DNA from: Shewanella ulleungensis
GTDB taxonomy: Bacteria; Pseudomonadota; Gammaproteobacteria; Enterobacterales; Shewanellaceae
Direction of reading: 5' to 3'
DNA length: 64,000 bases
Assembly: GCF_014648315.1 (NCBI RefSeq)
Contig: NZ_BMQW01000010.1
Span: 62,001-126,000, forward strand
A program made the position numbers and the translations under genes. Below are positions 33,987 to 41,572 of this stretch, in pieces. The notes under the pieces are model-generated. The model was given only the letters and a program-made list of their open reading frames with translations. It had not been told where the DNA came from and ran no database searches. How positions within the stretch are numbered: the first letter of the stretch is position 1; the number at the start of each line of letters is the position of its first letter.

Positions 33987-35060
33987 ATGTTTATCGTTTT
34001 CGATACGTTAAATGTGTACTACATTCCTCAGTACATGCCCGTTATTCAAGAGTTAACCCTACGGGGGCACACTGTCAAAATGGTGTGCTATAGCAATAAA
34101 AATGACCAAGAAGCTCTGGCGAAAACATTTGATGACGTCGCAGTGGAGTGTCTTTGGGTCACAGATGTTCAAGACGCGAAACAAGTCTATTTAACGATCA
34201 AACCGGATTGGATATTTTTTGGCAATCAATTTCCGCACCTAGATTCAATACATCAATACTCTAAAACTGCCCAATTAGGTCATGGTGTAGGTCCTAAGCC
34301 TTCGTATTATCATAAATCCATTACGCCAATGACGGTGAGGTTTATAGAAGGTTCACTTCGGTTAGCTAAAATTAAACAATATTATCCAAATGATAATTTT
34401 ATTGAAGTTGGATTTTGTAAGCTAGATCCATTATTTAAACACCAAGATTTAGGTTTAGATTTAATGGCGTTAGGGTTAGATGTAGGCAAAAAAACCATCT
34501 TATATGCACCGACTTTTAATCCCAGCTCTTTAGAGTGTTTTCCTGACAATTGGCCTGACGATTTTAAAAACTATAATATTCTGATTAAGCCTCACTCTTT
34601 AACTCAAGTAAGGGCTCAGTATGCCAACCAAAGAGTAAAATTAGCTAAGTGGTCTACATTTTCCAATGTCTATGTTGCTAATGAAAACGACATTTCATTA
34701 CTCCCTTTTATTCAACACGCAGATATTCTATTAAGTGAAGCGTCAAGTACATTATTTGAGTTTGCTGCAGTAGATAGACCTGTGATTGTGTGTAACTTTT
34801 TTAAATTAAAATGGTCTTATCGGGGGATTTTTAAGTACCGATTTGAAAAACGCTTTGGTAAAGATAATGTACTGTATAGCGGTATTGGCTTGCATGTGGA
34901 CAAATACAAATCGTTAATTAAAGCCATTCCAGACCAGCTGGCTAATCCGCAGGCTTATCAAGCCAATCGACAGCAATATACTCAAGAGCATGTTGGCCCA
35001 ACTGATGGCTTAGCATCGGTAAGAATAGTCGATTATCTTGAGGGATACGGTAAGTTATAG
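33987..35060 (+). CDS. CDP-glycerol glycerophosphotransferase-like protein, second copy
   Basis: A 357-residue relative of TagB/TagF-type transferases, clearly divergent from the one at 31744. The opening MFIVFDTLNVYYIPQYMPVI is followed by DWIFFGNQFPHLD and AQLGHGVGPKPSYYH (~95-110; replaces the HGFG motif). Then come FIEVGFCKLDPLF, ILYAPTFNPSSLE (~170), NYNILIKPHSL (~195) and ADILLSEASSTLFEFAAVDRP (~250). The SE-ASS motif corresponds to the D-TSS of the family. Role: probably a further glycerol- or polyol-phosphate transfer in surface polysaccharide synthesis. Ribosome binding site AAGAGAAT. Ends before a strong bidirectional terminator. Confidence 0.78.
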   Translation: MFIVFDTLNVYYIPQYMPVIQELTLRGHTVKMVCYSNKNDQEALAKTFDDVAVECLWVTDVQDAKQVYLTIKPDWIFFGNQFPHLDSIHQYSKTAQLGHGVGPKPSYYHKSITPMTVRFIEGSLRLAKIKQYYPNDNFIEVGFCKLDPLFKHQDLGLDLMALGLDVGKKTILYAPTFNPSSLECFPDNWPDDFKNYNILIKPHSLTQVRAQYANQRVKLAKWSTFSNVYVANENDISLLPFIQHADILLSEASSTLFEFAAVDRPVIVCNFFKLKWSYRGIFKYRFEKRFGKDNVLYSGIGLHVDKYKSLIKAIPDQLANPQAYQANRQQYTQEHVGPTDGLASVRIVDYLEGYGKL

Positions 35061-35125
35061 GTTGTTGCCAATCAGCTATTTATTCAGTCCTATTAGTGTA
35101 AACATACTTCATGATGTACACAGAT

Positions 35126-35161
35126 ATAAAAAGGCAGAACGTAAACGTTCTGCCTTTTTAT
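35126..35161. terminator. Bidirectional intrinsic terminator
   Basis: AAAAAGGCAGAACG / CGTTCTGCCTTTTT around a TAAA loop, with A and T runs at either side. It serves both the transferase gene on the left and the yjbH-like operon converging from the right. Confidence 0.92.
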
Positions 35162-35180
35162 TATGAAGTGTAAGCGTTGG

Positions 35181-37370
35181 TTATTTCACGGTATTTGGTT
35201 TGTTGAGCCAAGGTGCTCTAGCGTCTGTACCACCATAGAGCTCAAATTTTCGCCCAAGTTTTTGACCACCATCTCGTGTTAATGGTTGCCAAGCTAGGCT
35301 GCCACGATTCGATACAGGTGTCGGTAAAATCGCATCGAAAGGAACTGAAATATAGAATCCTTTGGTAAAGCTACCTTCGCCAAATTGATCTGCAGATAAG
35401 TTCGTTTTCGATGCAAATGCACCGACGATAACGCCACTATCAAATTGTTTCGAGAAGTCGACTGTCACACCACGATCTTCTGCTAAATACTGGCCATAAC
35501 TCACTTTAAGTAACACGTCATCGAACCAGCTTGGCTGGTAATAAACACTAGCATGGCCGGTGAAAGCACCTGTTTGAGCTCGATAGTATCGCCCTGAGTC
35601 GGCATCAAAGTTTATTTCATTTTCAAAGAAACCGAATATATTGTCTGGGTCGCGTTGTTTGACATAATTAGCATCAATACCAAATGCCCACTCGCTATCC
35701 ATTGGACGATACAGAACTTCTGTTCCAATGCCACCAAACATCATCTCTAGATAGCCTACATAAGCTTGCGCATAGATATTCTCACTGAGTTTATCGAGCC
35801 AGGTTAGCTGCAGATTATCAACTCGAACAGGTGAGTCAGAGACATATTGCCTAACCAATGTTCTTACACGCTTAAGATCCGTACCATCAGGTGGTGTTTC
35901 ATATTTGAACTGGTCATAGTTATCAAACAGGTTGATATACATCGAGCTACTGACTTCAATATTCTCAGTCAGCCAGCGACTTGCCGAGCCATTGATGCCG
36001 ACATTAAATAAGTAAAAGTTTTCCGAACCACCAAAAGATTGAACTATTTTAGGCGCGAAACCATAATTCCATTGGTGAGGTGTTTCCCAGTCGGCTGTTT
36101 CAGTGGGTAAAGTAGGTTCAACAACGGTCGTGCTGTCGGCTACTTTCGCATCGATGTAATTATGCTGCACGACATCGATAAATTGCTTGGCGTCAATTTG
36201 AGTTTCTGTTGTCGGTAAATTTCCCGCAACTTCTATAATTTTAAAGGTTTTTGCTTGTGGAAAATGATTTACTAAAATTCGCCCAGCATGATCATGAGCA
36301 TATTTTCTATCACGGTATTTTGTTTGCGTTGCAACTACTGTGACTTCATCATTTTTGATGTAGATTTTGGCGCCTCTATAGCCAGCATCAAAAGCCAATT
36401 GCTTATTCAGTTCTGGCAAATCGACTTTGCGATCGACTAAATCAGTCTTCTCTTCAATTGGTTGCTTTGGTGTGTCACGCCAGTTTGATTTTAAGGTATT
36501 AAAGTTAGTGGCTAAGCTAAAACCTAGTGTCCAGGTATTACCGCGCTCATAACTGAGTTTAAAATCACCCCAATTACTTACTCGGTACAGGACGCCATAA
36601 TTAATAGGGCTGTCTTGTGTTAATTCGTTACCTGTACGTAATGCAGCAAAATCAGATTTGTAGTCATTACCATCATATTCCACTTTTAGGCGCAAAGGAT
36701 CCCATGGCGTTTGATACTCAATACCGGCAAAAATGGCACTACAGCCTTTAAACCAACGCTCAACGTCTACGTCACCACCAGTGCCTTTAAAACCAGTTTC
36801 ACGATTACAGTCTACTGATGAGGCCTTGTTTGAACCATTAATATTGCCGCGGTTGCCGATATAACCCCAACCGAAGCCTACAGTCGCATCAAAAGGGCCA
36901 AAACCTTTGGTCATGGCAATATATTCGCTATCAAATAAGCCAGTACCACCTATATCTCGAACCCCTATGGAGGTTTCGGGGATCCAATAGCTCTCTTCTA
37001 ATAATCGTAATTTAACGTCGATACCTTTGTCGGTATAATAAGTATCACCACTAAAACTTGGATCATTACTGTAGAGTACATCGGGGACTTGGGTATAACG
37101 GATAGTGGTTTCTAACCAGGGAAATAACTGCAGTGATAATGCACCGTGATAATAATCCTCGTTAAAGGTGCCAGTGACACTAAACTCACCTTCAGCAGCC
37201 ATTCTACCCGTCGGCATTTGAATGAGGCCTACACCACCGAAATCATATTGTGAAGGTGTCAGTTTTGGCGTAGATAGTTCATCGCTGTGCGCTGTGGTAC
37301 TGATAGCAATCCCGCTTACCATGAATGAAATGGCAAAAACAGAAAAGATAGTTTGTTTTGCTTGATTCAT
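35181..37370 (-). CDS. yjbH: YjbH/GfcD-family outer membrane polysaccharide protein
   Basis: A 729-residue outer-membrane protein of the YjbH/GfcD family, thought to form a beta-barrel with a regulatory domain for polysaccharide export. Signal peptide ~1-28 (FAISFMVSGIAISTTAHS). The sequence starts after it with SQYDFGGVGLIQMPTGRMAAEG, a family signature, and has many barrel-like alternating strands, with a central non-barrel segment ~310-410 (AKIYIKNDEVTVVATQTKYRD). The C-terminal half resumes barrel strands and ends near the last residues. The start is set at the ATG 37370, 2 bp after the upstream stop. An ATG at 37385 would overlap by 13 bp. Last gene of the operon. Confidence 0.87.
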   Translation of the reverse strand: MNQAKQTIFSVFAISFMVSGIAISTTAHSDELSTPKLTPSQYDFGGVGLIQMPTGRMAAEGEFSVTGTFNEDYYHGALSLQLFPWLETTIRYTQVPDVLYSNDPSFSGDTYYTDKGIDVKLRLLEESYWIPETSIGVRDIGGTGLFDSEYIAMTKGFGPFDATVGFGWGYIGNRGNINGSNKASSVDCNRETGFKGTGGDVDVERWFKGCSAIFAGIEYQTPWDPLRLKVEYDGNDYKSDFAALRTGNELTQDSPINYGVLYRVSNWGDFKLSYERGNTWTLGFSLATNFNTLKSNWRDTPKQPIEEKTDLVDRKVDLPELNKQLAFDAGYRGAKIYIKNDEVTVVATQTKYRDRKYAHDHAGRILVNHFPQAKTFKIIEVAGNLPTTETQIDAKQFIDVVQHNYIDAKVADSTTVVEPTLPTETADWETPHQWNYGFAPKIVQSFGGSENFYLFNVGINGSASRWLTENIEVSSSMYINLFDNYDQFKYETPPDGTDLKRVRTLVRQYVSDSPVRVDNLQLTWLDKLSENIYAQAYVGYLEMMFGGIGTEVLYRPMDSEWAFGIDANYVKQRDPDNIFGFFENEINFDADSGRYYRAQTGAFTGHASVYYQPSWFDDVLLKVSYGQYLAEDRGVTVDFSKQFDSGVIVGAFASKTNLSADQFGEGSFTKGFYISVPFDAILPTPVSNRGSLAWQPLTRDGGQKLGRKFELYGGTDARAPWLNKPNTVK

Positions 37371-37372
37371 GG

Positions 37373-38152
37373 TTAACGTATCCAATGTCTTATAAGTTCT
37401 AGAATTTGTTGATTTAATTTTTGCTCGTTATCCCTAACACCGTCAAAATCAACATAGATAATTGCGCCAGGTGCAATATCGATATGTTGTTGGTTCCAAT
37501 AAGCAATAGGATATTTTTCTATTTTCCCATCAGGTTGAATTAGCCAAGCGAAGCTATTTTCTGATGCTTTTAATGGCATCGCATTCTCAATATATTGCGA
37601 CGCATTTTGCCTCACAACGAACGGTTGCGGACCGTTTTGAGTCACTGCTCCTAATACCAATACATCTTGTGGCTTACTAGGGAGAGTGAGCAAGTATTTC
37701 CCCTGTAATAGTGGGTTTAGTTCTTCTTTTAATCGAATGGCATCATAATCAAGCAGGATAAATTCACGTCGAAGAAACTTATTATTCGCGATCCAAGTTG
37801 ATAATGTTTTTAACGCCTGGATATTATTTGGCTTATTTATATCATTATATTGGGTTTTTAATAGGCTAAGTATCTGCTGCTGCTTTTGCTGGAATAACAT
37901 TTCGGTGTTGTAATCATAAAGACCCGCAGCTAACCAATAAATAGGCTGTGGCGTAACATTTGCTTCGAGCGTGCCAATGTTTTGGATACTGTCTTTAACC
38001 ACTTGAACTAAACGTGGTGCTTGTTCATATGTTAATGATACTTCGCTTCTGTCTTTCGCGGTATGAGTGACATTAATCAGTGTTTCGGCAGTTACGTGTT
38101 GTGAGCACAGTAATAATGTCATTACTGCATAAAGTGGCGTTAACAGCTTCAT
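37373..38152 (-). CDS. yjbG: GfcC/YjbG-family periplasmic protein
   Basis: A 259-residue periplasmic protein of the GfcC/YjbG family, with signal peptide ~1-22 ending in HVTA. GfcC-type folds contain beta-grasp-like domains followed by a helix. Here the family-like pieces are ETLINVTHTAKDRSEVSLTY, APRLVQVVKDSI, TLPSKPQDVLVLGAVTQNGP (~165-184) and the C-terminal IIYVDFDGVRDNEQKLNQQILELIRH. It probably supports export of an exopolysaccharide. It overlaps the upstream lipoprotein gene by four bases and adjoins yjbH downstream. Confidence 0.85.
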   Translation of the reverse strand: MKLLTPLYAVMTLLLCSQHVTAETLINVTHTAKDRSEVSLTYEQAPRLVQVVKDSIQNIGTLEANVTPQPIYWLAAGLYDYNTEMLFQQKQQQILSLLKTQYNDINKPNNIQALKTLSTWIANNKFLRREFILLDYDAIRLKEELNPLLQGKYLLTLPSKPQDVLVLGAVTQNGPQPFVVRQNASQYIENAMPLKASENSFAWLIQPDGKIEKYPIAYWNQQHIDIAPGAIIYVDFDGVRDNEQKLNQQILELIRHWIR

Positions 38153-38868
38153 TCTTTGTCCTTAAATCCATAAGGCTTTAATAGGGTTATATCTATATAA
38201 GGTAAGTTCGGGGCAATTTTTTGATAACTTTTGATCACGTTGCCCGTCGATTCATCAACCCAAAATTGGTTGTCATATTCGATATTGAGATTAGCGACGA
38301 CAACATGCTCATTGAATTTTTTAAGCGTTACGGTTTTATCATTGATAGTGAGCGTTTCATCACTAACAAAAGTAAAGGTGGAGTGTTGTTGATAATTGAT
38401 ATGATAACCAGGTTGCCAATCGATAGTACTTTGCCATTGCATTGGGGTACTACTTAAATGTAGCCCTAATGTCACTGGGTCAGTTTTTTCGCTGTGTATG
38501 TTGATGCGATTACCATCAAATAAATTGATGGTTTTCAGGAGGCGACCATTACGAGTAACCAGCATTCCAGCATCTGAGGAAATCCATTTTAATTCGACAT
38601 TTTGGCTGTTTATGGATGTAACTGGAAGTGTTAGCGGTGTTTCTGCGAGTGCAAGCAAGACATAAGCTCTATGCGAATCGTTGACTCTGACATAGATACT
38701 AGAATAGGGGCTTTGGTCGATTTCACTAGCAGGGATATCATCATCAGGTAGACCAACAACGCTATCTTTTAACATGCCACCAATTTGTACAAAGGTATTG
38801 CTACAACCGGTTAAGGAAAAAATGAAAAGCAGGGGAAGTAGATTTTTGTTTTGAAAAATTAGAGACAT
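38149..38868 (-). CDS. yjbF: GfcB/YjbF-family lipoprotein
   Basis: A 239-residue lipoprotein: the N-terminal helix LLPLLFIFSLTGC places the lipidated Cys at about residue 22. The mature part follows the YjbF/GfcB pattern: PYSSIYVRVNDSHRAYVLLALAE (~52-74), ELKWISSDAGMLVTRNGRLLKT, LHLSSTPMQWQSTIDWQPGYH and a C-terminal NQFWVDESTGNVIKSYQKIAPNLPYIDITLLKPY region. Function is assumed, from the family, to be in assembly or export of group 4-like capsule or exopolysaccharide. It is separated from the small first gene by a terminator hairpin. Confidence 0.85.
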   Translation of the reverse strand: MSLIFQNKNLLPLLFIFSLTGCSNTFVQIGGMLKDSVVGLPDDDIPASEIDQSPYSSIYVRVNDSHRAYVLLALAETPLTLPVTSINSQNVELKWISSDAGMLVTRNGRLLKTINLFDGNRINIHSEKTDPVTLGLHLSSTPMQWQSTIDWQPGYHINYQQHSTFTFVSDETLTINDKTVTLKKFNEHVVVANLNIEYDNQFWVDESTGNVIKSYQKIAPNLPYIDITLLKPYGFKDKE

Positions 38869-38917
38869 ACGAGCTCAATTCCTTAAGCTTTGACCCAACA
38901 GCCGAAAAAAGAAAATA

Positions 38918-38945
38918 AAAAAGCACATTAAAAAATGTGCTTTTT
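38918..38945 (-). terminator. Terminator between yjbE-like and yjbF-like genes
   Basis: AAAAAGCACATT / AATGTGCTTTTT with a 4-nt loop and a T6 run on the reverse strand, 15 bp after the small gene's stop. It should make most transcripts end after the first gene and so lower expression of the three downstream genes. Confidence 0.85.
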
Positions 38946-38960
38946 AATCAACAAACTAAC

Positions 38961-39218
38961 TTAGTTTGTTACTGTAGTTGTACCAGTACCAGTGCTCACA
39001 GTAGTAGAGCCAGTTCCTGTACTGTTACCACTTTCTTCATTGCTGTCATTTACTACAGTAGCAATAACGCCTACTGTAATAGCACCAGCAACTGCAGCAG
39101 TACCAACCGTAACACCGCTACCAGTTGTTGTAGTGGTTGAATCAGTTGTAGTACCGTCAGCATGAGCTGAACCGATCATTAATAAAGCAGTAGTTAACGC
39201 GATAGCTGATTTTTTCAT
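38961..39218 (-). CDS. yjbE: GfcA/YjbE-family Thr-rich small exported protein
   Basis: An 85-residue protein: signal peptide MKKSAIALTTALLMIGSAHA, then a Thr/Ser-rich stretch (DGTTTDSTTTTTGSG), a central small-residue hydrophobic segment (VGTAAVAGAITVGVIATVV, ~37-55) and a Thr/Gly-rich tail. This is the composition and length of YjbE/GfcA, the short first gene of E. coli yjbEFGH and gfcABCDE. Its role is unknown. It is the promoter-proximal gene here and is followed by an intrinsic terminator, so it is probably made in excess over its partners. Confidence 0.85.
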   Translation of the reverse strand: MKKSAIALTTALLMIGSAHADGTTTDSTTTTTGSGVTVGTAAVAGAITVGVIATVVNDSNEESGNSTGTGSTTVSTGTGTTTVTN

Positions 39219-39462
39219 ATTAAAAGTATTCCCGTAAATTATTCAAACACACCTAAGTGGAAGATTAGCATATAATCGATTCACTTCCATATATAATTCG
39301 ACACAAATGCTTAATAAATATTCAGCTTGATCGAGTTGCTAATTTACACGATTTTGCATTTATTTACAAAAACAGTTTAATTAATTATCAATTACAATTG
39401 GGTGAAGCGGCAATGTACTGTTAAAATCGTTAGCAATTTAAATCAAGATTACGGCTTTTACT

Positions 39463-39966
39463 ATGCACAGAAGAGCAATTTATCCGGGTACTTTTGATCC
39501 AGTTACAAATGGTCACGCAGATCTTATTGAGCGTGCAGCGCGCTTGTTTAAACACGTCATCATAGGTATAGCATCTAATCCGTCCAAACAACCGCGATTT
39601 ACTCTCGAAGAGCGTGTTGCCCAGGTTAACTTGGTAACGGCCCACTTGGACAATGTTGAAGTGGTAGGGTTTACTGGTTTGCTAGTTGATTTTGCTAGAG
39701 AACAACATGCCAGTGTGTTAGTTCGTGGTTTACGTGCAGTCTCTGATTTTGAGTATGAATTTCAGCTAGCAAACATGAATCGTCGATTAAGCCCTGATCT
39801 TGAGAGTGTTTTTTTAACTCCAGCAGAAGAGAACTCCTTTATATCTTCAACCTTGGTAAAAGAGGTCGCACTTCATGGTGGTGATGTTAGTCAGTTTGTT
39901 CATCCACAAGTTGCAGCTGAATTGAAGTTAAAAGTAGAAGAGAAGCAATTTGCTGACAAAAAATAG
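39463..39966 (+). CDS. coaD: Phosphopantetheine adenylyltransferase
   Basis: Penultimate enzyme of coenzyme A synthesis, forming dephospho-CoA from 4'-phosphopantetheine and ATP. 167 residues. The nucleotide motif is in AIYPGTFDPVTNGHADLIERA (positions ~5-25; T/HxGH type). Later come VRGLRAVSDFEYEFQLANMN (~90) and the C-terminal ENSFISSTLVKEVALHGGD (~125-143). It stands at the conserved waaA-coaD-mutM neighbourhood, here with the polysaccharide genes inserted between waaA and coaD. mutM converges on it. Confidence 0.97.
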   Translation: MHRRAIYPGTFDPVTNGHADLIERAARLFKHVIIGIASNPSKQPRFTLEERVAQVNLVTAHLDNVEVVGFTGLLVDFAREQHASVLVRGLRAVSDFEYEFQLANMNRRLSPDLESVFLTPAEENSFISSTLVKEVALHGGDVSQFVHPQVAAELKLKVEEKQFADKK

Positions 39967-40017
39967 CAATTTATGAGCCATATGATATACACATAAATAT
40001 AGCTCATTTCGTTAAAT

Positions 40018-40833
40018 TTATCGTTGCTGGCATATACCACAAAATACCGTGGTACGTTGGCCTAGTTTGATTTCACTTAATAAATTACCACAATGGGTGC
40101 AGGTTTCACCGCCTCGGCCGTAGACATGTAATTTTTGGGCAAAGTAGCCTGGCTTACCATCTGCATTAGTAAAGTCTTTTAAAGTTGTGCCACCTTGCTT
40201 TATGGCATGGGCTAAAATTTGTTTCACTTCACTAACTAACACGGTTAATCGTTCAATATCAATGCTGCCTGCTTCTGCTTGCGGGTGTATACCTGCGGCG
40301 AATAGAGCCTCATTGGCATAAATGTTCCCTGCGCCAACCACTATATGATTATCCATTAGGCAAAGTTTAATGGCTTTTTTCTTACCTTTTAATGCAGCTT
40401 GCAGCTGTTGAGGGGTAAAGTCTCTGCTCAATGGTTCTGGGCCAAGTTTTGACAATAATGGATGGGCTTCTTCGGGTAACTCGTACCATAGCCATGCGCC
40501 AAATCGCCTTGGATCATTAAAACGTAACATGCGGCCATTTTCTAATACTAAATCAATATGGTCATGTTTTTCAGCGGGAGTGTTACGCGGTAAAATACGT
40601 AAACTACCTGACATGCCTAAGTGCACGATAGTCATGCCTGCATCAGTATCAATTAATAAGTATTTAGCGCGACGACGGACGTTGTTAATGCGTTGACCGA
40701 TAATGTTTTGCGCTACATCAGGCACTGGCCAACGAAGTGATCCATTACGCACAATCAATTCACTGACAGTTTGCTCGATAAGGTATGGGCTTATCCCCTG
40801 GCGGGTGACTTCAACTTCTGGTAATTCGGGCAT
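40018..40833 (-). CDS. mutM: Formamidopyrimidine-DNA glycosylase
   Basis: Base-excision repair enzyme removing 8-oxoguanine and ring-opened purines. 271 residues. The catalytic N-terminal Pro2-Glu3 is in PELPEVEVTRQGI. Lys57 lies in RRRAKYLLIDTD. The helix-two-turn-helix has NHIVVGAGNIYANEALFAAG (~170-190). The C-terminal zinc finger keeps four Cys in CTHCGNLLSEIKLGQRTTVFCGIC. Full length. It is preceded, 9 bp away on the same strand, by a small membrane-anchored orphan. Confidence 0.97.
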   Translation of the reverse strand: MPELPEVEVTRQGISPYLIEQTVSELIVRNGSLRWPVPDVAQNIIGQRINNVRRRAKYLLIDTDAGMTIVHLGMSGSLRILPRNTPAEKHDHIDLVLENGRMLRFNDPRRFGAWLWYELPEEAHPLLSKLGPEPLSRDFTPQQLQAALKGKKKAIKLCLMDNHIVVGAGNIYANEALFAAGIHPQAEAGSIDIERLTVLVSEVKQILAHAIKQGGTTLKDFTNADGKPGYFAQKLHVYGRGGETCTHCGNLLSEIKLGQRTTVFCGICQQR

Positions 40834-40842
40834 AAAAACTCA

Positions 40843-41301
40843 TTATTTAGATTGTGACGGTACGGCGAGCACTGGCTGTAAATCAGCGCGTAAACTTGGC
40901 GGTATTTTGTACCAATTTTGATTTGATGATTGCAATAAGCCATCTTCGGGGAAATAACGCCATTGTTGTGCGGTGTGAATATTGCTAATTGCGATAGTCA
41001 GCGTTTGTTCACTGGCGCTATGTTCAGGTTGAACCGTTAATGGTGACACACTAATATTTTGCCAAGCCTGTGCCCATTGCTGACAGTTAAGGACTTGTTC
41101 ATGACACCACCATTCATCACCTTTTTTACTTAACCATATATCATCGAGATGAAGTTGTACTAACGGTAGTTGAGGGTCGAACAGCGCCACGGCTTCATCG
41201 GGCACATTAGCGGTTTTGTCATCAATAAACGATAACACCGCGATCATAAAGACACTGGCGCCGATAATAATATAATTCCAATTTTTTCGAGAAAGCGCCA
41301 T
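40843..41301 (-). CDS. Small membrane-anchored protein, no family recognised
   Basis: A 152-residue protein I do not recognise. It has an N-terminal transmembrane or uncleaved signal helix (NYIIIGASVFMIAVLSFI, ~8-25). An apparently folded extracytoplasmic part with two Cys (EWWCHEQVLNCQQW, possibly a disulfide), several Trp, and a C-terminus rich in hydrophobic/Gln residues follows. It lies immediately upstream of mutM (9-bp gap), so they are probably transcribed together. It is likely periplasmic and anchored in the inner membrane. The 271 bp behind it hold no gene. Confidence 0.7.
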   Translation of the reverse strand: MALSRKNWNYIIIGASVFMIAVLSFIDDKTANVPDEAVALFDPQLPLVQLHLDDIWLSKKGDEWWCHEQVLNCQQWAQAWQNISVSPLTVQPEHSASEQTLTIAISNIHTAQQWRYFPEDGLLQSSNQNWYKIPPSLRADLQPVLAVPSQSK

Positions 41302-41525
41302 AAGAGAGTCCTTTTCGTTAGATACAGCAGTATGCTTGTTCTTTTAGTTTATCACCCACGCGATAAAAAACGAATCTAGCGATACAAGACTCGAGCGGGT
41401 TAATCGAAATGATTGATACCATGATACGAAAGAGGCAGGGATGTAGATTACCCGAAGATAAAGATAACAATAGCGAGAGTCGACAAGATAGCAAATGAGG
41501 CAATCGAAAGGATTGGGTCATTCAA

Positions 41526-41563
41526 TCTCAGACAATCACTGCGCGCAGCAATGATTGTCGAGA
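41526..41563. repeat. Inverted repeat downstream of mobB-moeA
   Basis: TCTC-A-GACAATCA and TGATTGTC-GAGA pair with one bulge around a GC-rich centre. There is no T-run on the reverse strand, so it is a weak terminator candidate or a palindromic repeat. It lies 10 bp after the moeA stop. The 41302-41525 stretch to its left has no gene that I can see. Confidence 0.65.
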
Positions 41564-41572
41564 CTAGAAGAT

